6,770 nucleotides of DNA from NaphS2 sp964588535 (GCA_964588535.1 CAZPQA010000145.1:1-6770), one strand, 5' to 3'; shown: positions 1-6,605, counted from the stretch's first letter. The notes: generated by a model not told the origin, from the letters alone. Program-made: numbers and translations.

Positions 1-2888
1 TGAGCCAATTGGACAAGACCTTTCCCACAAATGACTGTGCCATGTGAATTATCTCACCGAAACTGGTCGAGGTCGGCCGGCACATCAACATCGAGTTGCT
101 CACACTTTCAGAAGTTACCGCCCTTAAAGGGGAAGTGGGAAATTTTGAGGTGAGCATCCTGCAACACCCCCGCTATGTGGATATGGATAAATGTATTGCC
201 TGCGGGGCCTGCACGGAAAAATGCCCCAAAAAGGTACCCGACGAATATGATGCCAAGCTGGCAAAACGGAAGGCCATCTATGTGCAATATGCTCAGGCCG
301 TTCCCCTGAAATATGCCATTGATCCGAAGTACTGCATTAAACTAACCAAGGGAAAATGCGGAAAATGTGAAGAGGTCTGTCCCGCCGACGCCATTAACTA
401 TGAAGACAAGGAACGGCATATTGATCTAAACGTGGGTGCGGTAATCGTTTCCGACGGCGGTGAGGCTTACAATCCCGCGGATCACGATACCTACGGATAT
501 GGCAAAAACAAGAACGTGGTCACCAGTCTTGAGTTTGAGCGCATCCTGTCCGCTTCCGGGCCCTATGGCGGGCACTTGGTACGTCCCTCGGACAAAGAGG
601 AACCCAAAAAAATTGCCTGGCTGCAGTGCATCGGAAGCCGGGATGAACATCTGGAAGGCCACGGGTATTGCTCGGGCGTTTGCTGTACATATGCCGTCAA
701 AGAGGCCATGCTGGCCAAGGAGCACGCCGGCGGCGATCTGGATACAGCCATCTTTTACATGGACATCCGCACCAACGGAAAAGACTTTGAGCGATATTAC
801 AACCGCGCCAAAGATGAGGCGGGCGTTCGGTTTGTGAAGTCGCGGGTGACCCATATCGTTCCGGATAAAGAGTCCGGCATGAACATGATCCGCTATATGG
901 ATGAGATAGGCCAAAATGTGGAAGAGGCCTTTGACATTGTGGTGCTGTCCGTGGGGCTCGGCGCCACGGCCGAGGGACGGGCTCTGGCCGAAAAACTGGG
1001 GCTGGCGCTGGACCATTATAATTATGTAGCTACCGGCAGTTTTAAGCCGGTGGAAACCGCTACTCCCGGTATTTTTGCCTGCGGCGCCTGTCAGGCACCA
1101 AAGGATATTCCCTCGTCGGTGGTGGATTCCAGTGCCGCGGCAGGGGTGGCCGGAAGTCTCCTTTCCGAGGCCCGTTGGTCTTTGACCCGGAAAGCCCAAA
1201 TTCCGGAGGAACGGAATATCAGAGGGGATGCGACGCGTATCGGTGTTTTCGTATGCTGCTGCGGCACCAATATCGCCGGTGTCGTGGATGTACCGGCGGT
1301 GGTTGAATTCGCAAAGGGACTGCCCGGCGTGGTGTTTTCCGAGCAAAATCTGTTCAGTTGTTCCCAGGATACCCAGGTCAAAATGGGTGAGGTCATCCAG
1401 GAGCAAGGGCTTAATCGGGTGGTGGTAGCCGCCTGTACGCCCAAAACCCATGAACCGCTCTTTCAGGAGACCCTTGCCAGCGTTGGGATCAACAAATATC
1501 TCTTTGAAATGGTCAACATCCGGAACCAGTGTTCCTGGGTGCACAAGGATGATACCGAGGCCGCCACACTAAAAGCCAAGGATCTTGTGCGGATGGCGGT
1601 GGCCAAGGCGGGATTGCTGGAACCTTTGCCGGAGCCGATACTCAACGTCAACCAGAACGCGCTGGTGATCGGTGGCGGGGTGGCCGGTATGGAGACGGCC
1701 AAAAACCTGTCTGAACAGGGATATTTCACTTATCTGGTGGAGCGTGAGGGCAAACTGGGGGGAAACGCCCGATCCCTGCACGAAACATGGCGGGGAGAGG
1801 ATATTCAGGGTTATCTTAACGGCCTGATTCAGGAGGTGGAAGCGGCGGAAGACATTGAGGTGTGTTCGGGCGCCGAGATTACCGAAGTGGAAGGCTTTGT
1901 GGGTAACTTCAAAACCACCATTATGCAAGGACAGGAAAGCCGAACCCTGGAACACGGCGTCACCATCATGGCAACCGGAGCAACGGAGCATGGTCCTGAA
2001 GATCCTGCCCTCATTGAATCTTCGCGGGTAATGACCGGTCTTCAATTACAGCAAGGCTTCGTCAGAGGGGACAGCCAGCTCAACGGCCTTGGTACCGCCG
2101 TTTTTCTCCAGTGCCACGGATCCCGTATTCCCGAGCGACCCTTCTGTTCCAAAGTATGCTGTACCCAGTCCATCAAGAGCGCCCTGGAACTCAAAGAACG
2201 AAACCCTCATATGCACATCTATGTGGTTTACCGGGACATGAGACCTTACGGACTCAGGGAAGACCTGTACCGGGAAGCGAGAACCCGGGGCATCTCTTTT
2301 GTGCGCTACAACTTTGAAAAGGGGCTTAAGATAGAACCGCGGGACCAGGAAGTGGAGATCGGGTTTACGGATACGGTTTTCAGAAAAGAGATGATCATTC
2401 ACTCGGACCTTCTGGTGCTGGCCTCCGCCGTTGTTCCCGAAAAAGAAAATCCCCTGTCGCGGTTTTACAAGGTCGCCCAGAACGAAGACGGCTTTTTTAT
2501 GGAAGCCCATGTGAAGCTTCGACCCGTGGATTTCGCCACCGACGGCGTGTTTGTCTGTGGTCTGGCCCACTCGCCCAAACCCATCGACGAAAGCATCGCA
2601 CAGGCCCAAGCCGCCGCCGCACGAGCCATCACACTTTTATCGGCCAAAAGCCTGCCCGTGAGCGGTACGGTTGCAGAAGTAAATCCGCTCAACTGCAGCA
2701 GTTGCGGGGTTTGCGTCTCCATCTGTCCCTACTCGGCTCCCAGGATGGATGAAAAAACGGGCAAGGCCGTGATCGAATCCACCCTGTGCAAAGGGTGCGG
2801 TCTCTGTGTGGCATCTTGTCGTTCCGGAGCACTGCATCTCAAAGGCTTTGAAACCTCGCAGATCATGGGCATGATCGACTGCGCTTGA
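1..2888 (+). CDS. hdrA: HdrA-type selenoprotein: FAD/iron-sulfur electron-bifurcating subunit, tandem double module, 5' partial
   Basis: This is the heterodisulfide reductase subunit A family, the cytoplasmic FAD hub that bifurcates electrons between ferredoxin and a disulfide or other acceptor. The frame is open from position 3 through an in-frame UGA (45-47) to the UGA stop at 2886-2888, giving 961 visible residues; the N-terminus is outside the window. The opening residues LDKTFPTNDCAM-U-IISPK match the HdrA signature, where U replaces the second Cys of C-x2-C. Next come an inserted ferredoxin with two [4Fe-4S] motifs (Cys codons 192-380), and the FAD-proximal cluster motif C-x13-C-x3-C-C (627-686). 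A second module then begins with an HdrA N-terminal-like segment (VCCCG, 1251-1265), an FAD-binding GGGVAG (1671-1688) and its own C-x10-C-x3-C-C (2112-2162). A C-terminal 2[4Fe-4S] ferredoxin closes the protein (Cys codons 2694-2819). Classical HdrA has about 650 residues, so this is a duplicated form. The second module lacks both the C-x2-U site and the ferredoxin insert. The physiological partner cannot be told from the window. Family call is very sure; the exact complex is unknown. Confidence 0.95.
45..47 (+). other. In-frame UGA, probable selenocysteine codon of hdrA
   Basis: The TGA lies in the hdrA frame, with 14 open codons before it and 946 after it. The protein on both sides is continuous HdrA sequence: NDCAM precedes the codon and IISPKLVEVGRH follows it. 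Most HdrA proteins have Cys at this position, in C-x2-C followed by I/L-x-S/T-P-K. A Cys-to-Sec swap at exactly this place is known in HdrA from some methanogens and deltaproteobacteria. A nonsense mutation (one base from TGC or TGT) is the alternative, but the SECIS-like hairpin at 63-80 and the intact downstream frame argue against it. Confidence 0.9.
63..80 (+). promoter_or_regulatory. Bacterial SECIS-like hairpin for Sec insertion in hdrA
   Basis: The RNA 63-68 (CUGGUC) pairs with 75-80 (GGCCGG) to give a 6-bp stem with two G-U pairs. It closes a hexaloop GAGGUC at 69-74. The loop carries the GGU that SelB recognises in the E. coli fdhF element (loop AGGUCU). The GGU begins 26 nt after the first base of the UGA, inside the usual bacterial range. 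The element lies within the coding sequence, as bacterial SECIS elements do. Folding was done by eye only. Confidence 0.72.
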
Positions 2889-2894
2889 TTTTTT

Positions 2895-2911
2895 ATTGCG
2901 GATTGCGGATT
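2895..2911 (+). repeat. Short tandem heptamer repeat (ATTGCGG) between hdrA and the GNAT gene
   Basis: Two complete copies of ATTGCGG and a third partial copy (ATT) lie in the 45-nt gap just after the hdrA stop. There is no hairpin with a T-run in this gap, so hdrA transcription probably continues into the next gene. The repeat may be a remnant of a longer simple-sequence tract; no function can be assigned. Confidence 0.6.
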
Positions 2912-2933
2912 TCAAAATGCCGGGAACCCCAGT

Positions 2934-3434
2934 ATGGAAGTCCGTTATTGCTTCACCCCACCGGATGAAACACCTGAAACCGTTCTGGATCAGATCAGCG
3001 ATCTTGTGGCGCTAAGCGGCGGCGTGGGCACTTCCTGGATAAGAGAGAACCTCCAAAAAGCCCTCATCATCGGCTACGCCATTCATGAGGACCGGGTGGT
3101 CGGCACTTCCACTCATAAATATCCCAAAGAGCGTTACCGGAAAAAGATCGAAGCCAAAACCGGACTCGATCTTTCAGGGTATCTGGAGCGAGGTTATACG
3201 GCAGTAGATCCGGAGTTCCGGAACCAGGACATCGGTTTGAAAGTCATTCAGGGGTTAATCGAAAGATCCATGGGTCAAAAGATCTACGTCACCATCGACA
3301 TGAACAACCCCTGGCCCCTCAGGATGACCCACCGCGTGGGGATGATACTTGCCGCCCGGTTCATCAACGACCGAACCGGACATGAACTGGGAGTTTTTAC
3401 CAATTTTAACCCAAAGAGAGTAACTATTTCATGA
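2934..3434 (+). CDS. GNAT-family acyltransferase-like protein
   Basis: The 166-residue soluble protein has the length and layout of a single-domain GNAT (acyl-CoA-dependent N-acyltransferase). Residues 43-58 form the early beta hairpin (ALIIGYAIHEDRVVGT). Residues 88-108 look like motif A: the strand YTAVDPEF followed by R96-N-Q-D-I-G101, which fits the R/Q-x-x-G-x-G/A pyrophosphate loop except that the first Gly is Asp. Residues 124-143 (NNPWPLRMTHRVGM and onward) resemble the motif-B region. The start ATG has a weak GGGA at 2922-2925, 8 nt upstream. The gene lies 45 nt after hdrA in the same reading frame and overlaps the next gene by 4 nt, so it is probably co-transcribed and translationally coupled to it. 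The substrate is not predictable; modification of a neighbouring protein is only a guess. Confidence 0.82.
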   Translation: MEVRYCFTPPDETPETVLDQISDLVALSGGVGTSWIRENLQKALIIGYAIHEDRVVGTSTHKYPKERYRKKIEAKTGLDLSGYLERGYTAVDPEFRNQDIGLKVIQGLIERSMGQKIYVTIDMNNPWPLRMTHRVGMILAARFINDRTGHELGVFTNFNPKRVTIS

Positions 3435-4672
3435 AATTTTCCCGTCTATTTACCGGCAAACCGTACCACGAGATTGAAAAGAACGCAGATGCACTTTCCA
3501 AAGCGGGCGAATACGGTTTCGCCATGCTTGAATATGAAAAAGCTTTGCTTAAACTGGCGAAAAAAACTCCGGAAACCCCTGGGGCCAGAGATCGCATGGC
3601 GGAAAAAATTGTCCAATGCAAAGATGCCCTTGCCCTGGAACATCACAAGACTGCAGAGAGCCTGAACGAGGCCGGCCTCCACAAAGAGGCCGAAGAACTT
3701 CTGAGGCTTGCGCTGGAACTGGTCCAGGACAGACAGCTCGCCACTGAGATTGAGAAGCAGCTGGAGAGGGTAAATGCTCATCACATCTCGCAGGAAGCAT
3801 CAGGCATATCTGTTTTTGAGAAAATTTCGGAAAACCCGGGGGAATTCGTTTTTCAAGAGTCTGGAGCGGAATATTTCACCGCACTCGTCAACACATTGCC
3901 CAAGACAGAGCAGGAAATTTATCTTGGCTATGGGGATTCGTTCAGGGAGGGGTATGTTAAACTGAACCAGGGTTTTTTTGAAGATGCCGTCACGCTGTTG
4001 ACCCGTGCCCTGGAAGCCGATTCTTCATCTGGAGACTATATTCAGCTCGAGCTGGCGACCGCCCATCTGAATCTTGGCAATAATTCTGAGGGTCGTCATC
4101 TGCTGGAAGGGTTTTTAAACAACCATCCCGAAGCAATCAGGGCCTATCCGCCGTTGTGTGAAATCTACTGGAAAAACAAACAGTTCCATGAGGCGCAACA
4201 ATTGCTTATGAACTGCCCCGATCCGCTGCCCGATTCCCCGGTAATTCATCTGCTGATGGGTGAAACGCTGTTCCATGCGGGCCGGTATGATGACGCTGAA
4301 TCCCATTACCTGGACTACCTCGATTCTCGTGGCTGGGACGAGACCATTGCTCTGGCTCTTGCAAAGACACATGAAGCACTCGGGTCAAAAGAAAAAGCGC
4401 GAAAGCAATACTCTGAAATCATCAACAGATGCCAGGGCTGCGGAAGCAAAATTGATCCGCTTATCAAACAGAAATATGCGGATATGAGCTTAGAGACGGG
4501 AGATCATTCCATAAACGTTCTGGAACTGTACCTTGGGCTGGTGCAGGAAATCCCGGAAAATCGTACGGATAATTATCAAAAAATCAGCATGATTTATGAG
4601 CTGAATGGCAATGAAAACGAAGCCCGTCGATTTAACTCCTTTGCCGAACAATCTCAGCGGGAGTCAGAATAG
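3431..4672 (+). CDS. Cytoplasmic tetratricopeptide-repeat (TPR) protein
   Basis: The 413-residue protein is almost entirely alpha-helical with TPR-like helix pairs. Candidate repeats lie near residues 14-45, 70-100, 172-196 (YVKLNQGFFEDAVTLLTRAL), 203-234, 237-260, 271-300 (GETLFHAGRYDDAESHYLDY) and 303-332. TPR solenoids bind partner proteins. There is no signal peptide or membrane segment, so it should act in the cytoplasm. Residues 116-165 break the repeat pattern and may be a linker. A lone C-x2-C (C334, C337; RCQGCG) could be half of a metal site or a thiol pair. The ATG sits in an ATGA overlap with the GNAT stop, with only a weak purine run (3415-3420) upstream, suggesting translational coupling. 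It may be an adaptor for the GNAT protein or for the HdrA complex; this is inference from gene order. The specific family was not recognised. Confidence 0.88.
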   Translation: MKFSRLFTGKPYHEIEKNADALSKAGEYGFAMLEYEKALLKLAKKTPETPGARDRMAEKIVQCKDALALEHHKTAESLNEAGLHKEAEELLRLALELVQDRQLATEIEKQLERVNAHHISQEASGISVFEKISENPGEFVFQESGAEYFTALVNTLPKTEQEIYLGYGDSFREGYVKLNQGFFEDAVTLLTRALEADSSSGDYIQLELATAHLNLGNNSEGRHLLEGFLNNHPEAIRAYPPLCEIYWKNKQFHEAQQLLMNCPDPLPDSPVIHLLMGETLFHAGRYDDAESHYLDYLDSRGWDETIALALAKTHEALGSKEKARKQYSEIINRCQGCGSKIDPLIKQKYADMSLETGDHSINVLELYLGLVQEIPENRTDNYQKISMIYELNGNENEARRFNSFAEQSQRESE

Positions 4673-4705
4673 TTGTCATCTCCGGGGCTAACGTCGAGGG
4701 AGCCC

Positions 4706-4927
4706 TCAGTCTCGTCGCGGCCATTCAACTCTGTCCTGTTCTTCGGAAAAATAGCAGAACCTGTCCCAATCAAATTCTTTGAAAGAGACGGGACATCGAA
4801 GTTTTACTTTGCGTTCGGTCACACCAATGACTTCCCAGTCTCCCCCTCGAGGACCCCCGTCAATATGAATTCTTTGCCCCACCTCAAAGGGAAAAGGCTT
4901 AAATATGATAACCTTGTGTGTTGCCAT
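4706..4927 (-). CDS. Small 73-residue conserved-looking protein of unknown function
   Basis: I do not recognise a named family. The product is rich in beta-strand-forming stretches (KVIIFKPFPF, residues 5-14; DWEVIGVTERKVKLRCP, residues 30-46) with Gly-rich turns (GGPRGGD, 24-30). This suggests a small SH3-like or beta-barrel fold. Two cysteines (C45, C58) are 12 residues apart and followed by aromatic residues. There is no signal peptide or membrane segment. A perfect AGGAGGT lies 7 nt before the ATG, which strongly favours this frame over the overlapping plus-strand reading at 4673-4945. The gene converges on the TPR gene (33-nt gap) and diverges from the DUF3795 gene, so it is likely a monocistronic unit. 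Confidence 0.75.
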   Translation of the reverse strand: MATHKVIIFKPFPFEVGQRIHIDGGPRGGDWEVIGVTERKVKLRCPVSFKEFDWDRFCYFSEEQDRVEWPRRD

Positions 4928-4934
4928 TGCATAT

Positions 4935-4941
4935 ACCTCCT
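4935..4941 (-). promoter_or_regulatory. Strong Shine-Dalgarno for the 73-residue protein
   Basis: The minus strand reads AGGAGGT with 7 nt to the ATG at 4927. This is a near-perfect anti-16S match at good spacing. It is the main reason to accept this short gene as real. An ATG in the spacer (4931-4929) is out of frame with the chosen start. Confidence 0.8.
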
Positions 4942-4975
4942 GTAAAACTGATCGATTCAGGTGTTCAACGGTTAC

Positions 4976-5004
4976 TGGATAAACCTTGAAGTAAAAAATG
5001 TAAA
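4976..5004 (-). promoter_or_regulatory. Possible sigma-70-like promoter for the 73-residue protein
   Basis: On the minus strand TTTACA (5004-4999; 5 of 6 to TTGACA) is followed after 17 nt by TATCCA (4981-4976; only 3 of 6 to TATAAT). Spacing and orientation suit the gene at 4706-4927, but the weak -10 makes this tentative. No convincing plus-strand promoter was found in the same 140-nt divergent gap for the DUF3795 gene. Confidence 0.25.
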
Positions 5005-5058
5005 CTCTTTTTGCAGCAAATCTATATGCAGAAGCTGTTTCAAATCCCGCTCAATCTT

Positions 5059-5063
5059 GGAGG
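5059..5063 (+). promoter_or_regulatory. Shine-Dalgarno that fixes the DUF3795 gene start
   Basis: GGAGG lies 4 nt before the ATG at 5068. The frame is open further upstream to a TTG at 5011 and an ATG at 5026, but neither has a Shine-Dalgarno, and the extra residues do not resemble the family. The start at 5068 is therefore preferred. Confidence 0.7.
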
Positions 5064-5067
5064 ACTA

Positions 5068-5592
5068 ATGAAAACAAAAAACGATTTTCACCCGGATAAG
5101 AAACTCACCGCCGTTTGCGGGCTGTTTTGTCCAGCCTGTACGCTATTTATCGGTACAGCAGAAGCAGAACCACAAAGGCTGAAAGCCGTTGCAGACGTTT
5201 ATGGCACGACGTCTGATGTATGGGAATGTCACGGGTGCCGTTCGGAAAAGCGCAGTTACTTCTGCAAGAACGAATGCAAAATGGTTGACTGTGCCAAAGA
5301 GCGAGGCATCGATTTTTGCGTGGAATGCGAAGAATACCCCTGTGATGAATTACGCGCATTCAAGGAAAAGAGACCCCATAGGATTGAGCTGTGGGAGGCC
5401 CAGGAGCGGATCAAAGCGGTTGGATACGCCCAATGGTATGAGGAGATGCTTGAACACTATGCCTGTCCCCAATGCGGGACCATCAACTCTGCCTACGACC
5501 TGAAATGCCGGGCTTGCGGGGCAGAGCCCAGCTGTGCCTATGTTGACCGGCATAAGAGTGCAATTTTGTCCTATTTGTCGAAAGAGAAATAA
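5068..5592 (+). CDS. DUF3795 cysteine-rich protein with C-terminal zinc ribbon
   Basis: The 174-residue protein matches the DUF3795 pattern: an N-terminal CGLFCPAC (C17, C21, C24), then WECHGC (C54, C57), then FCKNEC-x4-C (C66, C70, C75), then FCVECEEYPC (C84, C87, C92). DUF3795 proteins are small, cysteine-rich and common in anaerobic bacteria and archaea; their biochemical role is unknown, and metal binding is presumed. A second unit follows: C133-x2-C136 and C147-x2-C150, the spacing of a rubredoxin-type zinc ribbon, with one more Cys at 156. In all there are 16 cysteines. There is no signal peptide. The gene is divergent from the 73-residue gene and converges with the hydrolase gene after 28 nt, so it is probably transcribed alone. 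Family call is confident; function unknown. Confidence 0.88.
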   Translation: MKTKNDFHPDKKLTAVCGLFCPACTLFIGTAEAEPQRLKAVADVYGTTSDVWECHGCRSEKRSYFCKNECKMVDCAKERGIDFCVECEEYPCDELRAFKEKRPHRIELWEAQERIKAVGYAQWYEEMLEHYACPQCGTINSAYDLKCRACGAEPSCAYVDRHKSAILSYLSKEK

Positions 5593-5630
5593 GGAACTCC
5601 TCAGAAAATAATTGCAGTCCCTATTTCTTT
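5583..5630. terminator. AT-rich inverted repeat spanning both stop codons of convergent genes, weak terminator candidate
   Basis: AGAAATA (5585-5591) is the exact complement of TATTTCT (5622-5628). After one mismatch the stem continues as GGA/TCC (5593-5595 with 5618-5620), leaving a 22-nt loop. The repeat includes the stop codons of both the DUF3795 gene and the hydrolase gene. It is AT-rich and lacks a clean T-run after a GC stem, so a bidirectional terminator is possible but weakly supported. Confidence 0.25.
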
Positions 5631-6475
5631 AAAAATTCCCGGATGGCCCGATCCCTTATCCCATTGGGTTCAAAAACAATGGAATAATGATTGGTTCCCG
5701 GTATGTCCACATATCGGGCAAAGGGAATTTTCTGAATCATCGTTTCGGCCACATCCTGGGGCAGGAGAAGGTCGTCTTCGGCCACCATCCCGTCCGTAGC
5801 ACGAAGGATCAGCATCGGACAGAAGATTGTCTCATAAAATTGAGAGACGTCCATCTTTCCCAGGTTTTCACGCTCTTCCTGGACGTGCGCGGGATTGATG
5901 CTGGAACGAACCCCACCATCCACTTTTTCGATCTCATATTGGTAATAGGTTTCAAGGACCGGGGTCCACTCTTTGAAAAACGGGGCGTTTTTCATGTGGT
6001 CCAGATAGTCTTCAAATGATGGGAAGATCCGGCCCAGGCGGTCCAGTGACGGTTTAATTCCCCTGAAAACCTTCATCATCTGAATTTGCGATAATTTTCC
6101 TCCCCCATCCACCAGGATGATGCGGTCCACTCGCTCCGGATGCTGAGCTCCGAAAGCTGTGGCGATAAACGCGCCCAGGGAGTGCCCCATAATCACCACT
6201 TTTTCAAGGTCCATATCGTCCAGGATCGCCAGGATGTCTTTGCAGTGATGTTCGATGGAATATCCCGAATCAGGGCTCTCCGAAAGGCCCCTTCCGCGCA
6301 GGTCCATGGCAATGACACGGTGATCAGGGCTCAGGTTGGATGCCATCACATCCCAGCACCGGCAGTTGGCCGTAATGCCGTGGATGCAGAGGATTGGCTT
6401 GCCCTCATCGCCCCATTGGGCCAGCTGAATTTTCACTCCGTGGCCGGCGGCTGTTCTCATGGTCGGTTCAGTCAT
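5621..6475 (-). CDS. Alpha/beta-hydrolase fold esterase or lipase-like enzyme
   Basis: The protein (284 residues from the ATG at 6475) has the full alpha/beta hydrolase signature; the numbers here count from that start. HG at 32-33 (CIHGITAN) supplies the oxyanion hole. The nucleophile elbow GHSLG at 97-101 carries Ser99. The acid is probably Asp228 (RATDGM) and the base His263 (GTNHYS). MDLRGRGLSESP at 57-68 is the typical segment after strand 4. A helical cap of about residues 130-205 covers the active site. It has no signal peptide, so it should be cytoplasmic. Members of this group hydrolyse esters, lactones, C-C bonds or epoxides, and the substrate cannot be read from sequence. A second in-frame ATG at 6481 is too close to the Shine-Dalgarno (2 nt). 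The gene stands alone, convergent with the DUF3795 gene and divergent from the gene at 6748. Confidence 0.92.
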   Translation of the reverse strand: MTEPTMRTAAGHGVKIQLAQWGDEGKPILCIHGITANCRCWDVMASNLSPDHRVIAMDLRGRGLSESPDSGYSIEHHCKDILAILDDMDLEKVVIMGHSLGAFIATAFGAQHPERVDRIILVDGGGKLSQIQMMKVFRGIKPSLDRLGRIFPSFEDYLDHMKNAPFFKEWTPVLETYYQYEIEKVDGGVRSSINPAHVQEERENLGKMDVSQFYETIFCPMLILRATDGMVAEDDLLLPQDVAETMIQKIPFARYVDIPGTNHYSIVFEPNGIRDRAIREFLKK

Positions 6476-6483
6476 AATCATGT

Positions 6484-6489
6484 CTCCTT
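6484..6489 (-). promoter_or_regulatory. Shine-Dalgarno that decides the hydrolase start
   Basis: The minus strand reads AAGGAG here. It is 8 nt from the ATG at 6475 but only 2 nt from the ATG at 6481. The normal spacing favours 6475, which drops two residues from the longest reading frame. Confidence 0.65.
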
Positions 6490-6532
6490 CCTTTGTGCTT
6501 ACCCTACCAGAAGGAAATGAACTTTGCTACAA

Positions 6533-6554
6533 GGCTTTTTTTCCTGAAGAAGCC
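6533..6554 (+). other. Nine-bp RNA hairpin in the intergenic region
   Basis: In plus-strand RNA GGCUUUUUU (6533-6541) pairs with GAAGAAGCC (6546-6554) using two G-U pairs and a UCCU loop. The minus-strand transcript pairs less well because the G-U pairs become C-A mismatches. This suggests that, if functional, it acts in a plus-strand RNA. No T-run follows it. Confidence 0.35.
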
Positions 6555-6559
6555 GGGAT

Positions 6560-6605
6560 CCGGATGGTTTTAATGGCGTTATGGAACCTTATCATCCGGT
6601 TTTTT
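6560..6605 (+). terminator. Terminator-like hairpin with T6 tail in a gene-free region
   Basis: CCGGATG (6560-6566) pairs with CATCCGG (6593-6599), extended by one G-U and one U-A pair, with a loop of about 22 nt. TTTTTT at 6600-6605 follows directly. The form fits a Rho-independent terminator on the plus strand, but the loop is long and no plus-strand gene precedes it. It could end an unrecognised short RNA, block read-through toward 6748, or be an attenuator in that gene's leader. Confidence 0.35.

Noticed and set aside
96..98. TTG at 96 as the start of the HdrA gene
   Set aside because: The 31 codons upstream, across the UGA, are clear HdrA sequence in the same frame. There is no Shine-Dalgarno before 96, and a start here would remove the first FAD-binding part of module 1.
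426..1544. 372-codon open frame on the minus strand inside hdrA
   Set aside because: It is antisense to a strongly conserved iron-sulfur flavoprotein. Its predicted protein is rich in His, Gly and Arg with no recognisable domain, and it is a mirror of hdrA codon use.
2046..2609. 187-codon minus-strand open frame within hdrA
   Set aside because: It is fully inside the conserved second HdrA module, with no ribosome-binding site or domain seen.
4684..4706. GGGGCT/AGCCCT hairpin between the convergent TPR and 73-residue genes as a terminator
   Set aside because: The 6-bp stem with an 11-nt loop has no T-run on either strand after it.
4673..4945. 90-codon plus-strand open frame after the TPR gene
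   Set aside because: It overlaps the 73-residue minus-strand gene, which has a near-perfect Shine-Dalgarno and protein-like sequence. The plus frame begins directly after a stop codon with a non-ATG start and no ribosome-binding site of its own.
6140..6520. 126-codon plus-strand frame opposite the hydrolase
   Set aside because: It is antisense to the nucleophile elbow and N-terminal half of a clear alpha/beta hydrolase and has no domain of its own.
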